From Stanieria sp. NIES-3757 (GTDB taxonomy: Bacteria > Cyanobacteriota > Cyanobacteriia > Cyanobacteriales > Xenococcaceae): a stretch of 64,000 nt of DNA. The stretch is from positions 992,001 to 1,056,000 of the forward strand of contig AP017375.1 in NCBI GenBank assembly GCA_002355455.1. The letters are read 5' to 3'. This document shows positions 1-7,543 of the stretch, in pieces. Made by a program: the position numbers and the translations under genes. Position 1 is the first letter of the stretch, and each line of letters starts with the position of its first letter. The notes beneath the pieces were generated by a model. The model did not search any database. It saw only the letters and a list, made by a program, of their open reading frames with translations, and was not told the origin of the DNA.

Positions 1-955
1 AACGGCTGATGTTGACGATGTTGTCTGAAAGAGCACCGACCCCATACATTCGTTCCTCTACCAAATAGAAGCGCACGGCTAGGATCTGTCCTTCAGGCGT
101 AGTTCCGACAAACGATCGTCCTGGACTGTCATCAAGCAAAATCTTTCTGCCGCTTTCAACCACATTTTGAGCTTGCCATCGTTCGAGCAGGTTGGTGCCA
201 ACTCGATTGAGCAGCGCATCTGCCCCTGCCTGTAAATCCTTCGATGAAACATCGGTGTAGCCCACTGAATAAGAGTCACCGGGGGCCGTAAAATTACGAC
301 CTTCAATCACCTTCCATTCAAATTCAGTTCCGCCTAATTCGATCGATTCAGTTTCATCCGTAGGCAGCAGGGGCAAATTGACACTGAAACCACCTTCCTC
401 GGAAACGTAAGGTTGCCAGGGCTGCACCGCAAACGAATCAATGAATTGACTGATTTCGGTCAAATCCTCAGAAGTACTCATCACTGCATAGAGGCGTCGA
501 TCGGCCAGAATGAGGCGTAGAACCGAGAGTTGGTTGTTCTGCGTCCCGATGATTTCTCGTGCAGGATACCCATTCACGTCAATGCGCTTGCCGCGACCAT
601 TCAGAGCTGACCAGTTGAGTTCATCCGTCAGGGTATTTTTGATACTGTCGATGACGGCATTTGCGCCTAATTCGATCGTCGCTGAAGTCAGATCCGTATA
701 GGCAACCCCATAAAATCCGGTATCGTCTTTAACCCGAAAAACCTTCCAATCAGTGGATTGTTCGCCAATAGGAATAGTACGGCTACCCGTTTCTGGTTGA
801 GCTGACATCCGAACAACAAATTGCCCTTCTTCAGAAACCTGAAGTTGCCCGGTTGACTGGTTGAGTAAAAGGGGTTGAGCAATAGATACTTTAAGTGGAG
901 CAATCCAAGCGATCGCAATAAATAAACTAGTTCCGATGACTTTTATAAATTTCAT
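1..955 (-). CDS. Secreted protein with two tandem homologous domains (partial, runs off left edge)
   Basis: The frame is open from an ATG at 955 to the window edge, so the C-terminus is missing. Residues 1-26 form a signal peptide (MKF start, hydrophobic core, Ala-rich cleavage region). Two repeats follow, at about residues 32-172 and 173-318. Both share the order S-E-E-G-x-F at the start, a 'DWKV/EWKV' segment, a 'YTD' segment, an 'LGANAV/AGADAL' helix and an 'RLYAV/RMYGV' strand near the end. They are clearly homologous. I do not recognise a named family; the sandwich-like strand pattern loosely recalls cyanobacterial PsbP-like or lipoprotein domains, which is only an impression. It is probably periplasmic. 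A homologous third repeat could lie beyond the window. Confidence 0.8.
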   Translation of the reverse strand, partial: MKFIKVIGTSLFIAIAWIAPLKVSIAQPLLLNQSTGQLQVSEEGQFVVRMSAQPETGSRTIPIGEQSTDWKVFRVKDDTGFYGVAYTDLTSATIELGANAVIDSIKNTLTDELNWSALNGRGKRIDVNGYPAREIIGTQNNQLSVLRLILADRRLYAVMSTSEDLTEISQFIDSFAVQPWQPYVSEEGGFSVNLPLLPTDETESIELGGTEFEWKVIEGRNFTAPGDSYSVGYTDVSSKDLQAGADALLNRVGTNLLERWQAQNVVESGRKILLDDSPGRSFVGTTPEGQILAVRFYLVEERMYGVGALSDNIVNISR

Positions 956-1150
956 GGTAAGAACAATACTAAGTACTTAACCAAAATTTTTTGTCTATTT
1001 TTTGATAAGATTTTAGATAACTATTTTATTAAGTTATCGACAACATAAAAAAATATTATAGTTAATGACAATATTTCAAGTAAATAGTAACATAATTTAT
1101 AATTAGCTAAATAATTGGGACTTATCAGGATTAGTGGGATTATAGAAATA

Positions 1151-1330
1151 GAATTATATAATCGTGGTGGTCAAGGGCGTAAAAAAGCGATTCGATGCCT
1201 AGCAACAAGAAACGATTAAAAACTGGATCGAAGAAACACCTAAAAACCTAGTAATAGTTAAAGAAAAAATCCAACAAAAATGGGGAGTTATTACAAGTAA
1301 AAATACAATAAAATTGGCAAGAAGCCAGCA
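1151..1330 (+). pseudogene. IS630-family transposase N-terminal remnant, frameshifted
   Basis: The start of the fragment reads ELYNRGGQGRKK in one frame. It continues from 1203 in another frame as QQETIKNWIEETPKN, followed by a KEKIQQKWGV segment. These are hallmarks of the helix-turn-helix N-terminal region of cyanobacterial IS630-type transposases. No DDE domain follows and no terminal inverted repeats were recognised. It is a decayed scar in the gap between the secreted protein and the DUF502 gene. Confidence 0.7.
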
Positions 1331-1369
1331 AGATTCCCAGATGACTCAGAAGGTATTGAAAGTGCTCAG

Positions 1370-1954
1370 TTAGTTCGTCTCTTCTTGCAACAAGAGGTGT
1401 ATATCTCGACCAAAGCGTCTCAGCATACCAGAAACTGATAGAAAGCTAGCGTTAATGGAAGTTACCCTCTCGCTATCTACCAATACAACACTTCCCGAAC
1501 GAGTATCTGGGGAACCAGGCAGAAACACTACCACTTGTTGGGTTGCAGTTCTCTCGACCTCAAAGGCAATTTGAGACTGGTCGTCTAAGCGAATCAGAAC
1601 AGGTTTTAGGGACGATGCTGATTTATTTACATCAACTTCAGAGGTCATACTTTTAAAAACAGTGTAACCGGGAATGAACTTCTGCAACAAAACATCAAGA
1701 AAATTAAATAGCTTCTTCCCCCAAATGCTTTTTGAGAACAAACCAGCTAGAAAACACAGCGCAACAAGGCAGAAGACAGTTAGAGTATCTACAAACACCA
1801 CATCCTTGAGAGAATCTGCCCCTAAGGCTTCACTCAACGGGACAGAAATCGACCTCGTTATCTTGAATGCTTTACCAAATATTGCAGCAGCGACAACAAC
1901 AGGAATCAAGAAAAAGATCCCGCCAATAATTGTATTTTGGACAAAACGATTCAT
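1370..1954 (-). CDS. DUF502 family membrane protein
   Basis: A 194-residue protein with two N-terminal membrane segments (about residues 9-28 and 50-75), then a soluble domain. The segment FLPGSPDTRSGSVVLVD near residues 140-160 is typical of the DUF502 family, which is widespread and of unknown molecular function. The start is set at the ATG at 1954 because GGAG lies nine bases upstream; an in-frame start nine codons earlier (1981) lacks this. It stands alone on the minus strand. Confidence 0.8.
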   Translation of the reverse strand: MNRFVQNTIIGGIFFLIPVVVAAAIFGKAFKITRSISVPLSEALGADSLKDVVFVDTLTVFCLVALCFLAGLFSKSIWGKKLFNFLDVLLQKFIPGYTVFKSMTSEVDVNKSASSLKPVLIRLDDQSQIAFEVERTATQQVVVFLPGSPDTRSGSVVLVDSERVTSINASFLSVSGMLRRFGRDIHLLLQEETN

Positions 1955-2149
1955 GGGAAGCTCCAACGATGATGATATCATTGCCTGAATCTAGTCTAGC
2001 GCGAGTTCGCTATCTCTCTTTTGTCAGAGTGGGTCAAAACCTTAATTTCTCGTTGGCTGAAACGAGGTAAATTCGTTAAATTCGCCGAGAGTGATAAAAG
2101 AGAGCTATTCCCCAAACAAAAACAGGGAGAAAAGAGGCTGGACTTAGCT

Positions 2150-2296
2150 TCACTGCATTGGTAAAGCCCCAAGCCTCCGCAAGGAATTAATGATGACCTG
2201 CGCGCCCAGAGAAGCCTGTAGTACAGCGAACACCCAACCGATCACGCGCAACCCCGCAACGGTCAAAAATGCCAGCAACTTCCGGGCTGCCAGCAT
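2150..2296 (-). pseudogene. C-terminal remnant of a MarC-like membrane protein
   Basis: This 48-codon frame begins MLAARKLLAFL and ends with VLQASLGAQVIINSLRRLG and a stop. That resembles the last membrane helices of MarC/UPF0056 family integral membrane proteins, where a glycine-x-x-V-I-x-R/W helix is followed by a final A-V-Q-x-I-I-x-G-L helix. MarC proteins are usually about 200 residues, so most of the gene is missing. It lies directly downstream of one copy of the shared promoter cassette (2313-2346), as if a promoter-gene unit had been internally deleted. The family call is from memory of the pattern and is tentative. Confidence 0.45.
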
Positions 2297-2312
2297 AACC
2301 AGCAAATTATGG

Positions 2313-2346
2313 ATTATAGGAAACCAATATATGAAACTTATATGAA
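2313..2346 (-). promoter_or_regulatory. TTCAT direct-repeat promoter cassette, copy A
   Basis: Read on the minus strand: TTCAT at 2346-2342, six bases (ATAAGT), TTCAT at 2335-2331, twelve bases, then a perfect TATAAT at 2318-2313. The 11-base spacing of the repeats is typical of OmpR/PhoB-type response regulator sites overlapping the -35 region. It points at the MarC-like remnant. Copies B, C and D are at 4277, 6658 and 12523. Confidence 0.6.
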
Positions 2347-2427
2347 ATAAGTAGGTGACATTTTAAAGAATGCGATCTAAACCAATGCGAGATATAAATC
2401 GATTCTCGTGTTGCTTGTAAGACTATT

Positions 2428-4197
2428 TCATCGTTTATGAATATCAATGGCATCAGGTTTGCCAGAACCATTTTCTAGGCAAATTTGCTGGGGAATGCCA
2501 ATTTGAATGTTATTGAGATCAAAGGCAATTTTTAGCCGACGACGCAGTTCCATGGCGATCGCCGATTGTTTGAGCCGAGCCGTTTTAATCCAGATTCGGA
2601 TGATGATTCCAGTATGAGAAATCTGCTCGACTCCAAACAGTTCACGAGTATCGAGGATTACAGACTGCCACTCGGGATCTCGTGCCATAGATTCTACTGT
2701 TTCTCGGACGACTGCTAGAGCGAGATCGACATCAGTATTGTAAGCGACTTCAATGCGAAAATCTGCTCGTGCCCAACTCCTAGCTCTGTTTTCCACCTGA
2801 GTAATGAGACTATTGGGTAGAGTAATCAAACTCCCCTCTTCACTGCGGATCTGGGTAACCCGCAAATTCAGGTTTTCTACTTCTCCAGAAATATCGCCAA
2901 CTCTGATATTATCTCCAATCCGAAACTGGTCTTCCAGTAAAATCAGGAATCCATTGACCAGATCTTTGACTAGACTTTGTGCCGCAAAGGAAACTGCCAA
3001 AGCTACTACTGCCCCCAACGCCAGGAGCGATCCCGACACTAGATCGAGCCACTGAAGAACTAAAAGAATAGCCACTGCATAAACCAGAACCATTTTTAGC
3101 CCTTTGATTACTTCGGCAATTGTGGCAATTCGTTGGAGATATTCGGCGGTTAGAACTTGTTCTTGCTCACGATTTTCGATGAAGCGATCGATGATAAGGT
3201 CGGTTAAGCGATTGATTAATCCGGTTAAAAACCAGCTAATTAAGATTACAATTGGAATTGCCACGACCTTCCGAGCAAACTGGCGCGTTTGAGGAAAAGC
3301 ATTGAGACTGTAAGCAATTCCCATCATCCAAACAAAGGCGATCGCCCAAAACAGTAACCATCGCAAAAATCGGATAATCTCAAGTCGTCTTTGTAACCCA
3401 AAATAATGGTGAAATCGCTGCAACAATTGTAATTGTGGCTCTAATTCCGATGGTTGAGAGGGTATGGGTTCTCGAGCTTGCATTAATGAAGACTCTGCTA
3501 ACTGTCGTTGCTCAAGTTTTTGTTTACGTCTTCTCAAAAATACCCAGCCCGTCCCTAACATTAACGTCAATAGTACAGTTACGACTAGAGCTTTAATCCC
3601 TGTGCTAATTTGTTCTCGTAACGCTTCTGGTTGACGAAGTTCGACTGCTTGTCGAAGTTCTCGCTCTAAAATTTCTTGCCATTGGTCTGCCAATAAATCT
3701 TTGCCAATAGAAGCATATTGAGCATCTGTATCCGTCACCGTTAACAATACTTTGGGTTGAGTCAGGGCGGTATTGTTGACAAATAAAACTGGCTGTCCGT
3801 TGACAATTTTGATGGCAACCTGCAGTTTTTTTGGGTTCAATACTACTTCGTTTGTCCTGACACTATCCATGATGTCGGCAATTAGTCGAACAAGATTGGC
3901 TTCCACTTGTTTGGCGCGGATTTCGACCGGTATCTGGTTACCGGGTTCGCTACGATTGAGAACGGTCGGAGATGCAATCCTGAACAGTTCTTCCCCATCA
4001 AGGCGCACCGCAGCTGATTCTAAAGTACCTCGCCGTTCGACACCGACAGGAGGCGGTTGTGTTTCACTGGGAGTCGTTAAGGATGGCAATTGTCCTGAAG
4101 CGATGATAGGACTCAGCAGCATAATGAAGATCGTGATGCCACATACAACGAATTGGCGTAGCAGATTGTTTCTTTTCCAGCCTTGACGTTTGAACAT
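2428..4197 (-). CDS. MscS-family mechanosensitive channel with secreted N-terminal domain
   Basis: A 589-residue protein: signal sequence at residues 1-36, a periplasmic domain to about 205, membrane segments near 208-225, 280-300, 312-332 and 365-415, then the MscS beta domain and C-terminal alpha-beta domain. The pore-lining helix region (GAVVALAVSFAAQSLVKDL) and the following RIGDNIRVGDISGEVE segment are typical of MscS, which releases osmolytes under hypo-osmotic stress. The protein is longer than minimal MscS (about 286 residues) because of the extra N-terminal half, which resembles the N-terminal half of the second MscS protein at 4889. Promoter cassette B sits about 80 bases upstream. 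Confidence 0.9.
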   Translation of the reverse strand: MFKRQGWKRNNLLRQFVVCGITIFIMLLSPIIASGQLPSLTTPSETQPPPVGVERRGTLESAAVRLDGEELFRIASPTVLNRSEPGNQIPVEIRAKQVEANLVRLIADIMDSVRTNEVVLNPKKLQVAIKIVNGQPVLFVNNTALTQPKVLLTVTDTDAQYASIGKDLLADQWQEILERELRQAVELRQPEALREQISTGIKALVVTVLLTLMLGTGWVFLRRRKQKLEQRQLAESSLMQAREPIPSQPSELEPQLQLLQRFHHYFGLQRRLEIIRFLRWLLFWAIAFVWMMGIAYSLNAFPQTRQFARKVVAIPIVILISWFLTGLINRLTDLIIDRFIENREQEQVLTAEYLQRIATIAEVIKGLKMVLVYAVAILLVLQWLDLVSGSLLALGAVVALAVSFAAQSLVKDLVNGFLILLEDQFRIGDNIRVGDISGEVENLNLRVTQIRSEEGSLITLPNSLITQVENRARSWARADFRIEVAYNTDVDLALAVVRETVESMARDPEWQSVILDTRELFGVEQISHTGIIIRIWIKTARLKQSAIAMELRRRLKIAFDLNNIQIGIPQQICLENGSGKPDAIDIHKR

Positions 4198-4276
4198 AGG
4201 TGGGATCGCCTTAGCAATTGAAGATGGGATTGAATAAGGCAGGCATCATCTTCTAGTATCTATTTCGGTACAACAG

Positions 4277-4308
4277 ATTAGAATAAGAAAATATGAAACT
4301 GATATGAA
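4277..4308 (-). promoter_or_regulatory. TTCAT direct-repeat promoter cassette, copy B
   Basis: Minus strand: TTCAT at 4308-4304, ATCAGT, TTCAT at 4297-4293, ten bases, then TCTAAT at 4282-4277. It is placed to drive the MscS gene starting at 4197. Read on the plus strand, the same site contains the ATG that would start the broken HdeD gene. Confidence 0.65.
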
Positions 4309-4809
4309 AAGAGTATCTTATTACTGCTGCTAGGAGTTAGAGCGATCGCTTTACCACACTTCGCCCCTCTAAGCATTGCGAAGCTGCTCACCTGGATTTT
4401 CATAATTAGCGGCATTGCCAGAATTATCTATGCGATTCTGTCTTATCAGGCAGGAGGATTCCTGGTGAAACTGCTAGACGGTATTCTCGATCTAGTCTTA
4501 GGAATTTTGCTCGCCACTAAAATAATGGTCGGCATCGTGTCTCTAACAATGTTAGTGGGGATTTTCATCTTTATCTCAGGTGTGTTGGTGGTGGTTAGAG
4601 CATTTAAACTACGTCCAGCATTAAACTGGGGTTGGTGGCTCTTTAGTGGTACGATCAGAATTATTCTGGGAATAATTATCTGGTCGCAGTGGCCGTCAAA
4701 TTCCGAGTGGTTAATTGGCTTGTTTGTAGGACTCACCTTCCTGGCTAGTGCCTTATCCCTGATTAAGCTCGGCCTGACAGTAAGCGAGGGAGTCGGCGAA
4801 GAAGCGTAA
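4304..4809 (+). pseudogene. HdeD-like (DUF308) membrane protein, N-terminal frameshift
   Basis: The downstream frame encodes an HdeD-type protein, with repeated helix pairs of the form LDGILDLVLGILLATKI and SGTIRIILGIIIW. It ends at 4809. Homology continues upstream of the first usable start in that frame (GTG at 4465): 4319-4464 read LLLLGVRAIALPHF...WIFIISGIARIIYAIL, matching the first HdeD helices. No start codon lies in that stretch after the stop at 4294-4299. The ATG at 4304 (MKRVS) is in another frame, and one extra T after 4318 would join them. Either the gene is frameshifted or only the shorter GTG form (115 residues) is made. HdeD proteins are linked to acid and envelope stress. Confidence 0.6.
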
Positions 4810-4821
4810 GTAAGCAAGTTG

Positions 4822-4837
4822 CCCAGTACTGACTGGG
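4822..4837. other. Short perfect hairpin after hdeD-like gene
   Basis: CCCAGT-ACTG-ACTGGG forms a six-base-pair stem with a four-base loop, 13 bases after the HdeD stop codon. No T-run follows on either strand, so it is not a classic intrinsic terminator. It may still mark the 3' end of the transcript. Confidence 0.35.
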
Positions 4838-4888
4838 ACCAAAAACTTAAAAATCCTAGCTAATCAATCATTTGTTGCCTCAGTAACA

Positions 4889-6607
4889 GTGAAGCTCAGT
4901 CGCAACTGCAAGAAAATGCTTTCTCCTAACCATCGTCTTCAGTTATCTGCTCAACGGCAATTACCGACCTGTTTAATCCTGCTGGTTACGATTGTTATGC
5001 TGAAGATCTCGATTATACCTGTTGTCGCTCAGCAGACCACTCCTTCAGCAAATCGAATTGACGGGTTTCCTGTTATTCTAGACAATGAAGTCCTTTTCCG
5101 AGTTCGAGAAGGGGTTCCCGGCATCGCCTCCGCCGAGGAACGAGCTCAAATCATTAGCCAACGGTTGGCAAATATTGCCAGCGATCTTTCTATTTCACCC
5201 GATACAATTCAGATTGATAAACAGGGCAATGCAGCTGTTGTCCGATCTGGAAAAACTGTCCTGTTCACAGTTAGCAACAACGACGCAGCAGCTTATAATC
5301 AGTCCCGTCAAGCATTCGCTGAGGATGCGGCTCAAATTATCAGGACTGCAGTAGCCGAGTACCGCGACGAACGTAGCGTGAAAAAGTTGGTTCTGGGCAT
5401 TACTTTTACATTAATTAGTACTTTTGCACTTTTCCTGTTTCTAAAGTTGCAGCAGAGGCTCTTTGCTAAGGGATTGGCTCGAATTAAAGCAGCTCGCGCA
5501 GCTGATAGATTAGCTCTGAGAATTCAAAGTTTTCAAATGCTGAGTTCAAGCGCCACTAGTTATCTTTTAACGGGCTTCGTTAAACTGGTCAAGCTCGCGT
5601 TAATTTTGGGAGCCTTTTATCTCTACACTGCTTTTGTTTTAAAACAGTTTCCCGCAACTAGACCCTTGGGCGAGCGGATTTTTAGCAGAATTGCCCAACA
5701 AATAAACGAATTTTCGGAAGGCTTTGCTCAATACCTTCCCAATTTAATTGCCCTCGGGATCGTTGCCTTTCTGACTTACTATACCATTGATTTCGCCAAA
5801 CTCGTAATTGGGGAATTGGGGCGAGATGACGCTTATTCCTGGTTTTATCCGGAGTGGATCGAGCCCACCAATCGATTGGCAACGTTTTTTATTCTAGTAA
5901 TTGCTCTTGTCATTGCTGGTCCTTATCTGCCAGGGTATGGTTCTCCAGCCTTTCAGGGAATTTCCATCTTTCTAGGCGCATTGATCACGCTGGGATCTTC
6001 ATCTGCTGTTGCCAATGTGTTTGCTGGCATTATTTTGATTTATACCCGCGCTTTTCAGATTGGTGACATAATTCGCATCGGAGATACCTTAGGCGAGGTG
6101 ACGGAAAAGTCTCTCTTTGTCACGCGCCTTCTGACTTGGAAACAGGAAATCATTACCATTCCCAACTTGTCCGTTCTCAACAGCAATGTGGTCAATTACA
6201 CAGCCATTTCGCGCGAGTCAGGCGGTTACCTGCTGCTCTATACCACTATCACCCTTGGCTATGATGTTCCCTGGCAAAAAGTTTATGAGGTGATGATTAA
6301 AGCGGCTGAAGCTACAAGCCATATCGTCTCAGAACTGCGTCCGTTTGTGTTGCAAACAAGTTTGAATGATTATCACATTAGCTATGAACTAAATGCCTAC
6401 ACAAATCGTCCTGAATTAATGCCTTTTATCCACTCTGAATTGCATCAGAATCTTCAGGACTACTGTAATCAGGCGGGAATTGAAATTCTCTCTCCCGCCT
6501 ATTCCGCCATCCGAGACGGAAACCATTCTACTATGCCAGCGGATTATTTACCGGCGGACTACGTTACACCTCCCTTTCAAATTCGCAACCAAGATGCTCG
6601 TTCATAA
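4889..6607 (+). CDS. MscS-family mechanosensitive channel, second paralogue
   Basis: A 572-residue protein from a GTG start; ATG at 4916 is an alternative. It has a signal sequence to about residue 48, then a periplasmic domain whose opening (DNEVLFRVREGVPGIASAEERA) parallels the N-terminal domain of the MscS protein at 2428-4197. Membrane segments lie near 167-187, 230-250, 285-305, 330-352 and 360-390. The pore helix (SSSAVANVFAGIILIYTRAF) leads into QIGDIIRIGDTLGEV, the classic MscS beta-domain entry. The C-terminal tail is low in complexity (PADYLPADY). The two channels are divergent paralogues with a broken hdeD between them. Confidence 0.9.
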   Translation: MKLSRNCKKMLSPNHRLQLSAQRQLPTCLILLVTIVMLKISIIPVVAQQTTPSANRIDGFPVILDNEVLFRVREGVPGIASAEERAQIISQRLANIASDLSISPDTIQIDKQGNAAVVRSGKTVLFTVSNNDAAAYNQSRQAFAEDAAQIIRTAVAEYRDERSVKKLVLGITFTLISTFALFLFLKLQQRLFAKGLARIKAARAADRLALRIQSFQMLSSSATSYLLTGFVKLVKLALILGAFYLYTAFVLKQFPATRPLGERIFSRIAQQINEFSEGFAQYLPNLIALGIVAFLTYYTIDFAKLVIGELGRDDAYSWFYPEWIEPTNRLATFFILVIALVIAGPYLPGYGSPAFQGISIFLGALITLGSSSAVANVFAGIILIYTRAFQIGDIIRIGDTLGEVTEKSLFVTRLLTWKQEIITIPNLSVLNSNVVNYTAISRESGGYLLLYTTITLGYDVPWQKVYEVMIKAAEATSHIVSELRPFVLQTSLNDYHISYELNAYTNRPELMPFIHSELHQNLQDYCNQAGIEILSPAYSAIRDGNHSTMPADYLPADYVTPPFQIRNQDARS

Positions 6608-6657
6608 TCGTGAGCAAATTGTAGGAACGCGATCGCTATTTCAGTAAATTTTTTAAT

Positions 6658-6689
6658 TTCATATAAGTTTCATATTTTTATCTTCTAAA
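6658..6689 (+). promoter_or_regulatory. TTCAT direct-repeat promoter cassette, copy C
   Basis: Plus strand: TTCAT at 6658-6662, ATAAGT, TTCAT at 6669-6673, ten bases, then TCTAAA at 6684-6689. It is placed to drive the DUF3611 gene at 6894 and possibly the large gene at 7544, with a leader of about 200 bases. Confidence 0.6.
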
Positions 6690-6755
6690 TTAATTTGAAT
6701 ATTATTGCGATCAAAGACGATTTTAAGTCGACGATGCAATTCGCGTGCGACAGCT
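6690..6755 (-). pseudogene. C-terminal scrap of a third MscS gene
   Basis: The minus strand reads VARELHRRLKIVFDRNNIQI. This matches the intact MscS C-terminus at 2428-4197 (MELRRRLKIAFDLNNIQI) in both protein and DNA. Similarity stops at the promoter cassette C boundary. It is a leftover of duplication or recombination among MscS genes in this block, and too short to be functional. Confidence 0.7.
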
Positions 6756-6893
6756 CAAAATAGCCGCAAAAATCGGACAATAAGCAAGGTGAAAGAATTT
6801 ATCGAGCGATATAAGTAAGACTAAATTTCCGTTCTACTTCACTGTGAAAACCACAGATGGATACTTTAACTTTCTTTTAAATTAATCCATCCT

Positions 6894-7496
6894 ATGATTG
6901 ATTTCCTCAAGCCTAAATCTATTAGCCCAACTCCCCAACAGATAGCCAGTTCTCTCCGAAGGTTGGGATGGATTGGCTTTTGGTTACAAGCCTTACTCGG
7001 ATTTATTCCGCTTCTAGTAACGATCGCAACTATTCTATTTAGAACGCGACAGCAGCAGCTCCGCGTGTTTTCCTTTGGTTTATGGTTGGCGATCGCCTGT
7101 CTGGTAATTCTAATCTTCAGTATTTACTGGTGTTTTCGCTATACGCAGCTAGCAAACAAGCTAGAAAGTAGGGAACTGCGTCCGACCAAGTCCCAGGTAT
7201 TTCGAGATCTGAAGTTAGGGCTAGTTGCCAACCTCGGTATTATGACAAGTGCCGTACTAATCGCCTTGATGCGGGTGGGTGAATTAACCTTCAAAATGTT
7301 GATCCTGCCTCAAGGTTCCACTGTGATTGTCCCCAATCAAACTACGACGACAATGACCCAGGGCGCATTAATCGCACCATCGAATATGATTGCAATTCAA
7401 GCCATGGTAAATGCGATCGCCGCCGGATTAATTGGAACTATTGTGGCATTACTGTTGCTCTATCGGATTGGACAACATCGCAACCCACAGGATTAA
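6894..7496 (+). CDS. DUF3611 family membrane protein
   Basis: A 200-residue protein that opens with the family's TPQQIASSLRRLGWIGFWLQ-type segment. It has four predicted membrane helices (about 25-50, 60-85, 108-128, 170-192) and an FSIYWCFRYTQLANKL segment after the second. DUF3611 is restricted largely to cyanobacteria and plants, and its function is unknown. The next gene starts 47 bases downstream on the same strand, so the two are probably co-transcribed from cassette C. Confidence 0.8.
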   Translation: MIDFLKPKSISPTPQQIASSLRRLGWIGFWLQALLGFIPLLVTIATILFRTRQQQLRVFSFGLWLAIACLVILIFSIYWCFRYTQLANKLESRELRPTKSQVFRDLKLGLVANLGIMTSAVLIALMRVGELTFKMLILPQGSTVIVPNQTTTTMTQGALIAPSNMIAIQAMVNAIAAGLIGTIVALLLLYRIGQHRNPQD

Positions 7497-7543
7497 TTTT
7501 CAATCGCTTCAAACCGAGCTAAATTTAACCAGGAGATCTGAAA

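Noticed and set aside
3773-4186. 137-residue plus-strand frame
   Set aside because: Antisense to the MscS N-terminal region with Ser/Arg-rich shadow composition.
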